A DNA stretch of 64,000 nucleotides from Costus lasius. Lineage: Eukaryota > Streptophyta > Magnoliopsida > Zingiberales > Costaceae. Below are positions 1 through 9,179 of the stretch, in pieces. The first letter of the stretch is position 1; the number at the start of each line of letters is the position of its first letter. The stretch is taken from contig CM050450.1 in assembly GCA_027563935.2 (NCBI GenBank), positions 94,300,439-94,364,438 on the forward strand, read 5' to 3'. The position numbers were made by a program, and so were the translations under genes. The notes under the pieces were generated by a model. It saw only the letters and a program-made list of their open reading frames with translations, was not told the origin of the DNA and searched no databases.

Positions 1-592
1 AGTGTCATGACCACAAAAATCCTCGATAAATTATTTCAAGCCCCGTTTTTGCCTTCTGACACATAACCCTCATCAAACTTTTGATCAATGGTGTTGTGCA
101 CTATTTCTCACCCTCATGGGACACACCCATCTATCTTCAGGAGGATTGTGGTGTCAATAATTTCCCCAGTCCGGTTAAAACTCTAGGCGCGCCTTTCGCA
201 AGGAAATTGTTGGCCCTAGGTATAACGGTCAGGTCGGACTTAACTAGATTTTTCATATGTGTTGGTTCAAATGATGAAATTTCTAGAGGCGCCCTCAAGA
301 GGTTAGGGCTTTGTGCTATATCCAGCCCTCGCTAGACACAAAGTGCCTGAACAGCCATGAGAAGGGGAATTGCCTAGTCGCAATTGGCCGGCATGCCTAC
401 CTCATGAAGCATGCATCACCTTGTGCAGTACATCCTACCCTCGTGGGACGCAAGGCCATGTACGAAATGAGGATCCTATCACACTAAGGAAGTAGGTGAC
501 TGCTCGATCAAGGATTATCGATTCGAATAAAGTAGTGAGAAACAAACATTTATAAAACTCCAAAATAAATGTTTAAAATGTGATACTGATTT
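1..592 (+). repeat. L: diverged copia leader fragment
   Basis: No gene is seen here. The stretch aligns by eye, in the same order, with the part of the leader of elements A, C and D just upstream of gag. Shared blocks are the cccatctatcttcag block near 125, a gaaggggaat block near 363, a tatgaaat-like block near 465, an aatagtgagaaa block near 530, and a final atactgat plus pyrimidine stretch (574-592). The last block matches the branch-point region that precedes gag in the intact elements. Homology stops at about 592, where an inverted polyprotein fragment begins, so this is the truncated end of a plus-strand element whose remainder lies outside the window. Confidence 0.65.
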
Positions 593-947
593 GCTCTAGT
601 AGTTGTACCCTCCCCTGGCTTGTTTATTGAAAGGCCCACACACATCACTGTGCAGAAGTTCCAATAAACCTCCTGCCCTCTCACTAGTCTTGGTGAAGGG
701 TGCTTTTGTCATCTTCCCTAATAAACAAGGCTCACAAGTATCAAATTCCTCCAAGGAACTTGAATCCAACAACTCATTTGCATGGAGTTGTTGAATGCGA
801 TTCTTGTTTATGTGGGCTAATCGACAATGCCATAAGAAAGCACCAATTGAACCACTCAGTTTGATCCTTTTGTTATTTATGTTACAAATAGATCTATCCA
901 TGTCTAAGACATATAATCCATTGCACAAAGTACCCTTCCCACAAAAC
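593..947 (-). pseudogene. H (distal part): copia polyprotein remnant, integrase N-terminus
   Basis: Read on the minus strand this is a Ty1/copia pre-integrase and integrase start. It has the zinc-binding pattern H-x4-H (LWHCRLAH) followed by CEPC, then LLHSDVCGPF with the first catalytic Asp of the DDE core, ending at GGYNY before a stop. It lacks the rest of integrase, RT and RNase H. It belongs to a different copia family from A-D, since the residues are related but clearly diverged. Its upstream continuation is at 14781-15197. The two halves were separated by insertion of element A, whose AAAAC duplication is 943-947 and 14776-14780. It is dead coding DNA and the oldest layer of the nest. 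Confidence 0.8.
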
Positions 948-1537
948 TGTTGGGGTATGCCCTTAAGGCTAATGTTTGAGGCCTTGGGAATATATCAGTA
1001 TCATGTATAAACTTCATGTTTATAAAGGAAATGGTTGTTATTCAGGTTGTTACATTATCTGCTGCAATATGTATACTTCTGAATAATGTCGCAATGATGT
1101 TCAGCTAGGCTGACATGCAGTATAGTCCTTAGTCGAGTTATCTTGGTGAACATGAGACAACCTTGATATGATTGAGACTAATATGTGTTCTAATCTTATA
1201 GGATGCTTCGAGCATGGAATAAGATGTAGACTCATGGGTACATTGGATGTACTGGACAGACCCTACTAGGATGTTCAATTGCTTGTCACAATGTGAATAA
1301 TCCTTGTATGCGAACAAGTGGCATACTTCCTCTGACTTGAGATCACTTGTGTTTCTAAATGATGATTGGCATTGTTTTGAGGTAGTTCGATATCATTTGA
1401 AACATAATGGTTATAGACTATCTTGGATGGTGAGCATGAGTCATGTTAGGGCGCTGGTGATAGACATAGGATTGCCATCTCCTAGTTTGGAGTGTGATGT
1501 TCTAAAGGGGCCCCCTGGATGAGATGATTGAGAAAGT

Positions 1538-1549
1538 GTATGGCCATAC
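1538..1549. promoter_or_regulatory. Conserved 12-bp U3 palindrome
   Basis: GTATGGCCATAC is a perfect palindrome inside gtGTATGGCCATACCCAG. The same block is present in the LTRs of A, B, C, J, K, the 3' LTR of D and the much more diverged solo LTR F (53696-53707). Its survival while neighbouring LTR sequence diverged suggests a protein-binding or structural role; this is inference. It is absent from the 5' LTR of D because of a deletion. Confidence 0.5.
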
Positions 1550-1764
1550 CCAGATGACTATGTTCATCTGATCTAATCATTCTCATCATATTGGAGTTAC
1601 AGGCTTGACACACTTGTCCAATAAGAACATCCAGTGGCAAAGGAAACTTGTATGCCTAGTGAAATGGATTCACACTTGTGCTGTGGTTTGGGTGTAGTCT
1701 TGGAAGACTCTTTCCTTTATATCGGGAGACAGTGATGTGTTGCTAGATACCCCTCACTGATCAT

Positions 1765-1780
1765 GATAACGTAAGTTATC
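1765..1780. promoter_or_regulatory. Conserved LTR inverted repeat GATAAC-N4-GTTATC
   Basis: GATAACGTAAGTTATC is followed by GTTACCGAC. It is found in all copies of the A-D family with only the central bases changing (gtaa or gtga), but not in F. It could be a transcription-factor site or an RNA hairpin in R. The function is unknown. Confidence 0.35.
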
Positions 1781-2482
1781 GTTACCGACATTTAAAGGAA
1801 ACCCTTAGGGTCGCACAATTTGATGATATGGCTTACTTAAGTCAGATCGTGTGGACTGAATTGTTTTGGTTCAGTTTAAAGGGATTTAATCTCTGATTGT
1901 AAGTGAGATCTGGTCTGATCATGTTTGATTGATTAGGGCTTGAGATCAGTAAGCTTCGATCGAGAGAATTGATGCTAGATCGGTGAGATCAGGAGCATCA
2001 AGAGATGAACGGTTGGATCTTGAACCTTTAGGGTTTATTGTGATCTGGACCAGATGCTTGGGTTTATTTGGTCTTTGAACCAAACCAAAATGAACCGGCT
2101 CATTATGTGAGCGCATGGTTCAAAGGGAAGAGGAAAATGCGATTGGGGTAAACCCATGGTCGCATGAAGAGGTGGCTTGCTATTTTTAGAAGCCATGATC
2201 TCAAGTTGAGACCACGCCTCACGTTTGAGGGATTTGCCTCTATTCTCGCCTCTCCTCTTCTCTCGTCGCCACTTGCTCTCTCATGTGGTGAAGAAGGCTC
2301 ACGCCAAGGAGGAGAAAAGTGATACGCCAAGCAGGAATTGATCTCATCCCCTTCCATTCGATCAGGACTCTTGGAGATCTTTGCTAGCACAAGGAACGCC
2401 AAGGAGGAAGCGATCTCATTTGTGTGCGTCTACTTTGGAGGAGAGCGGCATCACTCTCTGCTTCCAAGTCGCCATCCAAGAA

Positions 2483-2493
2483 ATGGCATTGGT
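2483..2493 (+). other. A: candidate exon-1 start codon and 5' splice site
   Basis: ATGGCATTG at 2483-2491 is followed directly by GTAAGA, a near-consensus plant donor (GT at 2492-2493). The same ATGGC(A/T)(A/T)TG|GTA arrangement occurs in J (6173), C (27270), D (36183), B (44513, minus) and K (61965, minus). Joined to the acceptor ending at 9179 it reads into gag-pol in frame. The splice itself is a prediction. Confidence 0.55.
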
Positions 2494-2625
2494 AAGAATT
2501 TTTGCATTCTATACAAGTTGATCATATGTCATATCAGCGATCCTAGGAAACCCTAGATTCCGCCTTGCATAGATTTATATCTGCATGCATAGGGTTTCGC
2601 CCCCCCCCCCCTGGGGACTTTCAAT

Positions 2626-2637
2626 TGGTATCAGAGC
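2626..2637 (+). other. A primer-binding site (iMet tRNA)
   Basis: TGGTATCAGAGC begins 2 nt after the LTR end. It is complementary to the 3' end of plant initiator-Met tRNA, the usual primer for plant copia reverse transcription. Confidence 0.9.
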
Positions 2638-3072
2638 ATTGGTTGATCTATGATCATATGATTGCTTGACATTGTGTGATCCTTGTTTGCTCAAATGTTT
2701 AGATCTAAATGTTACATGCAAAACTACATAATATGCGAAAATTGTTTATGTTGGTTGGCGAAAATACATGCTTATCTTAGATGTATTCTTTCTCCTTCGC
2801 GCATGTATGTTGTTTGGCGCATCTTGTTGTTTTTATAAAAACTTCTCTTGCGCGCATACACTAGATCTAAGTGGCGCCTACTTGAAAAACTTAGACGGGT
2901 TATTAGGGTTGATGTCATCGTCTAGTTAAGATCCAACCAGTCTGATCAGACCATCTGACAGCCTAGATGGGTCGACCAGATGACACCTGTGCGCTAGCAT
3001 GAGGTGGCTATAGGTCGACTGCAGACAGGCGTGTAGCGATGTCTGGTTGAGACAACCAGTGAACGCGCATGA
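2638..3072 (+). other. A leader, part 1
   Basis: This is untranslated leader between the primer-binding site and the insertion site of I. It is similar to the leaders of C and D and contains gcgc-rich elements and the atcagaccatctgacagcctagatgg block also present in C (27800-27830), D and B. No coding potential is seen. The last five bases are the CATGA target duplication. Confidence 0.8.
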
Positions 3073-3242
3073 TGTAACATCCCGTTATCTAAACCCCAAA
3101 CAAGCAACACAATTCATGAAAGAAACAGGATGTTATCATACAAGATCGATACATATGCTAGGTAAAACCCCGTTCAGGAAACCCGATCTGAAAATTTCGA
3201 AAATCCATACATATAAATCTCCACAAAAACACAATTTCATAA

Positions 3243-3375
3243 AGGTACCTGCCACCACGCATTCCTTGCACTAGACATATGCAAGGTAACAGTTATATCA
3301 AGTCCGTATCAAATCCATAAAATCCATAAAGGTACCTGCCACCAGGCAATACTTGCACTAGACATATGCAAGTTA
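3243..3375. repeat. Two-copy repeat in I (~85 bp period)
   Basis: The motif aggtacctgccacca plus a ttgcactagacatatgcaag block occurs at about 3243-3290 and again at about 3329-3375. The two copies differ at a few positions. Confidence 0.75.
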
Positions 3376-3869
3376 CAGGTATATCAAAACCGATTACAAA
3401 GAATACACCACAAACCGAATTTCAAAACAAAATCACAAAATCGATTCCATAAAGTTTCACAGTGATACCCAACATCGAAACCAGGCCAAAGCCCGCGGTG
3501 ACACAAAAATCATAATATCAAAACCGCCACAACCGGCAACACAAGTTCACACATAGTTTGGCCACAACTGGCAACCCAAGTTCATATAATTCGGCCACAT
3601 CCGGCCTCAGTTACTTAAGCACAAAAGTTATACATCCAATCAGCATGAAGAATCACAATATCCGTATAATATGCTAACTCATGCAGTGCGCCCCTGTTCT
3701 ACACCTGAAAACATTGAGGGGTGAGCTACACAGCCCAGTGAGTGGATAGTCTAAATCGACCATCCATAACATACACTCAAAAATATAGACAGATTATTTT
3801 AAAAATCTTTAACAGGAACATTATGTCAACATATAACAACATAAAGAAAACAGAAGTCATAATAACAGT

Positions 3870-4046
3870 CAGATGTACACACCAACATATAACAAACTCA
3901 GGTTCTAGAGTTATACTCTAAACCAACTCAGATGTACACACCAACATATAACAAACTCAGGTTCTAGAGTTATACTCTAAACCAACTCAGATGTACACAC
4001 CAACATATAACAAACTCAGGTTCTAGAGTTATACTCTAAACCAACT
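3870..4046. repeat. 59-bp tandem repeat, three copies
   Basis: There are three near-identical 59-bp units starting at 3870, 3929 and 3988. Each contains a GGTTCTAGAGT and ACTCTAAACC inverted pair separated by TAT, so each unit can fold into a hairpin. It is a minisatellite within the gypsy LTR. Confidence 0.9.
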
Positions 4047-4181
4047 AAACACACCAACACTTAATTAACCTAGTTGTCCAGCATATTCAGTAGTGACCAT
4101 TATGGTCTAACCCGGCTTTGGCCTAAGCACTGGGAGACTGCAAAATTTCATGCAACATATAAACATGGACAGTGAGTAGAA

Positions 4182-4400
4182 TCAAGAGGTGGCCCCCGCC
4201 AGGTCACGACGTGGCACTTTGCTCTAAAACACCCCATAACACATCGATGGATTGTGTGTAGATTCAAGAGGTGGCCCCCGCCGGGTCACGACGTGGCACT
4301 TTGCTCTACGACACCCCATATCACAAAAAGAGTGATGACATCAAGAGGTGGCCCCTGTCCGACCAAGACATGGCACTTTGCGTCAAAACCCGTTCTCCCA
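4182..4400. repeat. ~80-bp repeat, three diverged copies
   Basis: Units starting tcaagaggtggcccc at 4182, 4264 and 4341 are each followed by a variant of cacgacgtggcactttgc. The spacing is 82 and 77 bp, and the third copy is the most diverged. Confidence 0.8.
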
Positions 4401-4635
4401 AAAGGTTCCTACTGGACAACAGACACATCTTATATCTTATTTCACAACGGTGGACTTCTAAGTGTCAACTAGACTCTAGGATAGTCATCACAATAATCAT
4501 ATCGGGCAGGCTGAACATCAACCCCCATCACAATAATCATAACAGGTAGGCTGAACATCAACCCCCTCACATAACACAATACAGGGCTGAAATCTCAAAC
4601 CCTTAACATATTACACATACTATCCCCTTGAGTAC

Positions 4636-6333
4636 TGTTGGGGTATGCCCTTAAGGCTAATGTTTGAGGCCTGTGGGAATGTATCTATATCATGTAATAA
4701 ACTGTTATGTTTATAAAGGCATGGTTATTATTCAGTTGTTTACATTGTCTGCTGCAATATATGTTCTTCTGAATAATGTCTCAAAGCTGTTCAGCTAGGC
4801 TGACGTGCTATAAGTCCTTAGTCGAGATATCTTGGTGAACATGAGACAGCCTTGATATGATTGAGACTAATATGTGTTCTAATCTTATAGGATGCTTCGA
4901 GCATGGAATAAGATGTAGACTCATGGGTACATCTGATGTACTGGACAGACCCTACTAGGATGTTCAATTGTTTGTCACAATGTGAATATTCCTTGAGTGA
5001 GACAAGTGGCACATTTCCTTTGACTTGAGATCACTTGTGTTTTCTAAATGATGATTGTCATTGTTTTGAGATAGTTCAATATCATTTGAAACACAATGAT
5101 TATAGACTATCTTGGATGGTGAACTTGAATCAGGTTAGGGCACTAGTGATAGACATAGGATTGCCGTCTCCTTGTTTAAGGAGTGTGATGTTCTAAAGGG
5201 GCCCCCCTCGGATGAGATGATTGAGAAAGTGTATGGCCATACCCAGATGACTATGTTCATCTGATCTAATCATGCTTATCATATTGGAGTTACAGGCTTG
5301 ACAGGCTTGTCCAATAAGAACATCCAGTGGCAAAGGAAATATGCATGCCTAGTGATGTTGATTCACACTTGTGCTATTTTTGGGTGTAGTCTTGGAAGAC
5401 TCTTTCCTTTATATCGGGAGACAGTGATGTGTTGCTAGATACCCCTCACTGATCGTGATAACGTGAGTTATCGTTACCGACATTTAAAGGAAACCCTCAG
5501 GGTCGCACAATTTGATGATATGGCTTACTTAAGTCAGATCGTGTGGACTGAATTGTTTGGGTTCAGTTTAAAGGGATTTAATCTCTGATTGAAAGTGAGA
5601 TCTGGTCTGATCATGTTTGATTGATTAGGGCTTGAGATCGGTAAGCTTCGATCGAGAGAATGAGTGCTAGATCAGTCAGATCAGAAGCATTGAGAGATTG
5701 ACGGTCAGATCGAGAGCCTTTGGGTTTATTTTGATCTGGACTTATTTCTTGGTTTATTTGGTTAGTGGACCAAATCGGTTTGAACCAGCTCATGGATGAG
5801 CGCATGGTTCAATGGTGATGTGGCATTTGCGATTGGGGTAAACCCAAGATCGCATATGGAGAAGTGGGATGCTATTTTTAGCACTTCTCAAACGTGGCCA
5901 TGAACACACGTCGCCCCTCTCTTGCCTCTTCATGCAATTAACGCCTCCTTGGGTTGTCATCGAGCGGCATTCTCGTGTGAGGAAGTCTAAGGCGACAAGA
6001 GAAAGACGCCAAGAAAGAAAAAGCTCTCTTTTCCCTTTTGCATTCGATCAGAGACACCTTGGACGACTCTTGCTAGCACAAGGGACGACAAGAAGGAGCC
6101 AAGACTCATCTTGTGTGTGACGATTTGGAGGAGATCTTCATTGCTCTCTTTCTTCCAAGGCGCCATCTAGAAATGGCAATGGTATGGATCGAATCACTTC
6201 TTTTACAATCGGTTTTTGTTAAGTTGATCATATGATACATGCTCTTCGATCTATGAAACCCTTTATCCGCTGCCCCCTACTTTGATTGCGCCACCACTTT
6301 AGGGTTTTGCTCCCCCTCGAAGGGGACTCTTCA
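4636..6333 (+). mobile_element. Element J: copia solo LTR
   Basis: This is a 1,698-bp LTR of the A-D family, from TGTTGGGG to ACTCTTCA, flanked by AGTAC at 4631-4635 and 6334-6338. No internal region is present, so it is a solo LTR left by LTR-LTR recombination. It retains the U3 palindrome, the GATAAC palindrome, a ctatttttag AT core (5870-5880) and the ATGGCAATG|GTATGG start-codon/donor motif (6173-6183). Its end sequence is closest to element C (CTCTTCA rather than CTTTCA). Confidence 0.93.
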
Positions 6334-8152
6334 AGTACACCGTCACACTTAGCCTTAGTCCTACCCATCACATAACACATAATAACCGAAAATCACATAA
6401 CCACATACTCTTCAAAAATCACATAATTACATAATACTCAAAAATCACATGATCACATAATATTCAAAAATTCAAAATCACATAATGTAGTGTAGTCCTT
6501 AGGTTTCATGCTGATAGTTCAGTGTAGTCTTGCTAAGTTATCACTCAATTTCTCAAACAAAGTTACATAACCATAAATATATAACCATAAAACATGCTAC
6601 ACTCATAAAGAAACATAAAATTACAACAAACATCCATAAAATCAACATAAAATGTAAAGCATGTATTCATACAACATTATTTTACAAATCACTACATGTA
6701 ACCCACGGTTAACATAACATATTATCTATTTAATTTTAAACCTTAATTAACATGAATTTCATGTTTAAAATCATTGGTCTAAAACTTCCCAAATTCCATA
6801 AGAGAATACCTTAAATTTCATATTACAAATTTTCGGTTTTCATAAACAATCATCAAGATTTCGGATTTCACAATTAACATCAAGGATTCGGTTTTTCATA
6901 AATAATTATCAAGGTTACAAATTTTCGGTTTTCATCCCAACTATCAAGATTTCGGTTTTACACATGGTAATTTTTCATGCAATCAAATTTATTATTTAAC
7001 ACAACTATATTGATGGAGTTCGAATAAGACACATATGGAAGGAATTAAGACACCCCACTAACCTCTTAACCGAGAACACTAGGGTGAAAATCCTCCACAA
7101 CAATTCGCCTAAAGCCTTGAAATTCCACCAATGTTGCCACCAAGGGAAGAGGAACGCCACCAACACCAAGACGCCGGCCAAAGGGAGAAGGAAGAGGAAG
7201 AAAGGAATTTTTGCCTCCAAGAATCGCCCCAAGCCTTCAAGCCGTCGCCTAAGAATTTCCTCCAAGCCAAAATTTCGCCACAAACTCTACCCTAACCGAA
7301 ATTACTAACTCAAAATTTCGGTTTTAAATTTTTAACCCATTAACCCATTAATTCAAATAGGGTTTAATCCATTTAACTAATAATTTGAATTTTAAAACCC
7401 AATTCGTGCAAACCCAATAACCCATGATTAACTAATTAATTTAACCATTAACTAACCATTCACTTAATGAAAATCCAATAAGGATTTAATTGACATCCAA
7501 TAAGGATTAACGTCCAATAACTCCAATTAATTAACAATTAAATAACTTAAATTAACAAGCAGTAAACTCTAATTAATTAACTAAAAATTGGTATCCAATA
7601 AGCTAGTTAATTAATTAACATTAACATCCAAAAATCTCTAATTTAATTAACTATAATTCAACAACCAAAATCTCTAATTAATTTATCATAAATTAACAAT
7701 CAATACACAGGAATAATAACACAGTCAATAATTTTATTTAAATAAAAAATAATGCTTACCAGGACTTAAGATCCTTGGATCTTACACATGAGTTGGGCTC
7801 GGGGTCACACCCGCTTGCCTGAACTCATGAGGGTCGTTCAGCCCAATTGCATGCATTGTTGACCACTGGGTCGACTCAAGTCAGTTAGGACTTGGTGCAT
7901 GCAAGGGCAGTGGGTCTGACTAGACCAGATGAGTGGATCCCTATTAATGGACCGTTGTAAGGTCGTAGGGCACATAAGGAAAATAAAATTAATGCCAATG
8001 GGTTTTTTGAAAAATTTTATTTTCTTATTATTGGATCACATGTTGAATGTATACCATGTTTGGTGTCTATTTAATCTTATGTGGGCTGCCCAATTTAATG
8101 TGTGCTGTGCTGGGGCCTGCGTGCCTGGATTAAACTGTAAATTATTATAATT

Positions 8153-8250
8153 GTGATCTGCGAATCACATTTTATTTAATTTATAAAGTGTAATTGACCT
8201 GCGTGTCAATCATGTCTAGATAGATTGAATTGTAATTTTAATCAGACATG
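8153..8250 (+). ncRNA. A: three-hairpin cis-element in the leader
   Basis: Hairpin 1 (8153-8168) is GTGAT-CTGCGA-ATCAC. Hairpin 2 (8194-8209) is TTGAC-CTGCGT-GTCAA. Hairpin 3 (8211-8250) has outer arms CATGTCT and AGACATG. The same trio occurs in B (25346-25442, minus), C (28284-28377) and D (37161-37256). Arms change together between copies (outer arm CATG/CATG here but CTTG/CAAG elsewhere). This supports a selected RNA structure; a packaging or dimerisation role is inferred from its position between primer site and gag. Confidence 0.6.
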
Positions 8251-8305
8251 AGCACAGAGCACACATGGCAGAGGCACATGCAGCAGTGGCTTGACCAGGT
8301 GGGAG

Positions 8306-8327
8306 GTCCAGGGTTCGACTCTGGGAC
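8306..8327 (+). other. tRNA T-arm / B-box-like block in A leader
   Basis: GTCCA-GGGTTCGACTC-TGGAC-like pairing with a GGTTCGACTC core resembles a tRNA T-arm and the Pol III B box. A TGGCAGAGGCAC stretch about 40 nt upstream is a weak A-box match. The block is shared with B (25268-25289, minus) but missing from C and D, so it may be a short tRNA-derived insertion in one subfamily. It is not a tRNA gene because no acceptor or anticodon arms are seen. Confidence 0.35.
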
Positions 8328-8589
8328 AGGTGCATTTACCTGGTGGGCGCACCTGAGCTGCAGTGGGCGCTTGGGCCCTGGGTTGGGCCAGATGAGATGC
8401 AAAAGACCCATCAAGAGCTCAAGTGAAGACTTAAGTTAAATTAAGGTCTTACCTAGGCTTAATGGGCTTTTACCACATAAGATCAGCATACTTTCTATTT
8501 ATTGTTTATATAATTAGAATTGCATGATTTAATCTTCTGCTATCACCATAGGGTTTGCATGATAGTTAAGAAGATAAAAGACCGTTAAA

Positions 8590-9100
8590 ATCCAACGCTA
8601 ATATATCAAGCTCGTAAGCCTTCTGGCGCGAAACCTCACTGTTCTGACTATCGTTGGGGCCGTGTTGTACCCACTCAGTGGGCATGCCCATCTATCTTCA
8701 GACGGTGTGTGATTACACCTGCGTGTTACAGGGAAGGGATTTATCGCTTCTCGTTGCTCAGCATAGCACGTGGTGGTCCAGGGAGTAGGTCGGGTCAGCT
8801 TGACCATGTAGGCTACATATGTGGCGCATATGGTAGCTATATGGAGGCAGCCATCTGTGGGATCAGAGACTGTGTTGTACCAACTCAGTTGGCACAGTCT
8901 GCTGGATTGCCCGGATGAAGGGGAATCGCACGGGTTGGCGATTGGCAGGGATTGCCTACCAGAGATTAGTGCTTGTACTCTCTGTGCATCTTATCTCGCC
9001 TGAGAGGGACGCGGAGACCAAGTATGAAATCTAGATCCCATCTCACTAAAAGAGTTTTACTCTTTCGGGCTGTTTTGCTGGATTTTTCAGCCAGATAAAA
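8590..9100 (+). ncRNA. A: structured leader domain upstream of gag
   Basis: Short inverted repeats follow one another: CCCACTCAGTGGG (near 8668), GGTGTGTGATTACACC (near 8704), GGTCAGCTTGACC, CATATG-N5-CATATG (near 8816), CCAACTCAGTTGG (near 8880), and AATCGC-N8-GCGATT (near 8926). The first and fifth are two copies of one gtgttgtacc-stem-TCA-stem-ggca module with complementary changes in the stem. The domain is also in B, C and D. The function is unknown. Confidence 0.5.
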
Positions 9101-9149
9101 TAGTGAGAAAAGAATCATTCTTAAGTCCTGAATTGATTCTCACATTGAT

Positions 9150-9179
9150 ACTGACCTTGCTGTTCTTGCATTGTTGTAG
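9150..9179 (+). other. A: candidate 3' splice site
   Basis: A branch-point match CTGAC near 9151 is followed by a pyrimidine-rich stretch and TTGTTGTAG with AG at 9178-9179. The stretch is nearly invariant in A, B, C and D. A second AG 10 nt downstream would put gag out of frame; this one keeps it in frame with the exon-1 ATG. Confidence 0.5.

Larger units (their letters stand above)
948..2623 (+). repeat. A 5' LTR
   Basis: This LTR is 1,676 bp with TGTTGG/TTTCA ends, matching 13100-14775 at all but about 11 positions. It contains the conserved palindromes at 1538-1549 and 1765-1780, an AT-rich TATA-like core near 2170 (ctattttta), a pyrimidine-rich stretch (2220-2290), the candidate exon-1 start codon and splice donor (2483-2493), and an 11-base C run just before the end (2601-2611). 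By position, U3 is the left part and R/U5 the right part; the transcription start is not directly visible. Confidence 0.95.
3073..7786 (-). mobile_element. Element I: Ty3/gypsy-type solo LTR (interrupted by J)
   Basis: The unit begins TGTAACATCCCG and ends ATCTTACA (TGTAA/TTACA ends). It is flanked by CATGA at 3068-3072 and 7787-7791. Removing J and one AGTAC leaves about 3,011 bp with no coding frame, primer-binding site or polypurine tract, so it is a solo LTR. In the minus direction it ends cgggatgttaca and has a gctcacccctc block, features I associate with LTRs of Tekay/Del-type chromoviruses, hence the orientation; the family call is tentative. It contains three separate tandem-repeat blocks. 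It lies inside the leader of A. Confidence 0.8.
7787..9179 (+). other. A leader, part 2 (predicted 3' part of leader intron)
   Basis: This is leader DNA after insertion I, homologous to 27930-29244 in C and 36810-38116 in D. No protein-coding signal is seen. It holds three consecutive hairpins (8153-8250), a tRNA T-arm-like block (8306-8327), a dense stem-loop domain (8590-9100) and the predicted splice acceptor (9150-9179). Many ATGs occur in it, which would hinder scanning translation of gag if the leader stayed in the mRNA. Confidence 0.75.

Noticed and set aside
2601..2611. C-run near the A LTR end considered as a polypurine tract
   Set aside because: It lies inside U5 of both LTRs, upstream of the terminal CA; the real tract AAGTGGGAGAT abuts the 3' LTR.
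7005..7283. 92-codon minus-strand hydrophobic frame in LTR I
   Set aside because: It looks like a small membrane protein but lies in a solo LTR, has no homologous frame visible elsewhere and has low-complexity composition.
8306..8327. Functional tRNA gene
   Set aside because: Only a T-arm-like block is present; no acceptor stem, D arm or anticodon arm could be fitted.
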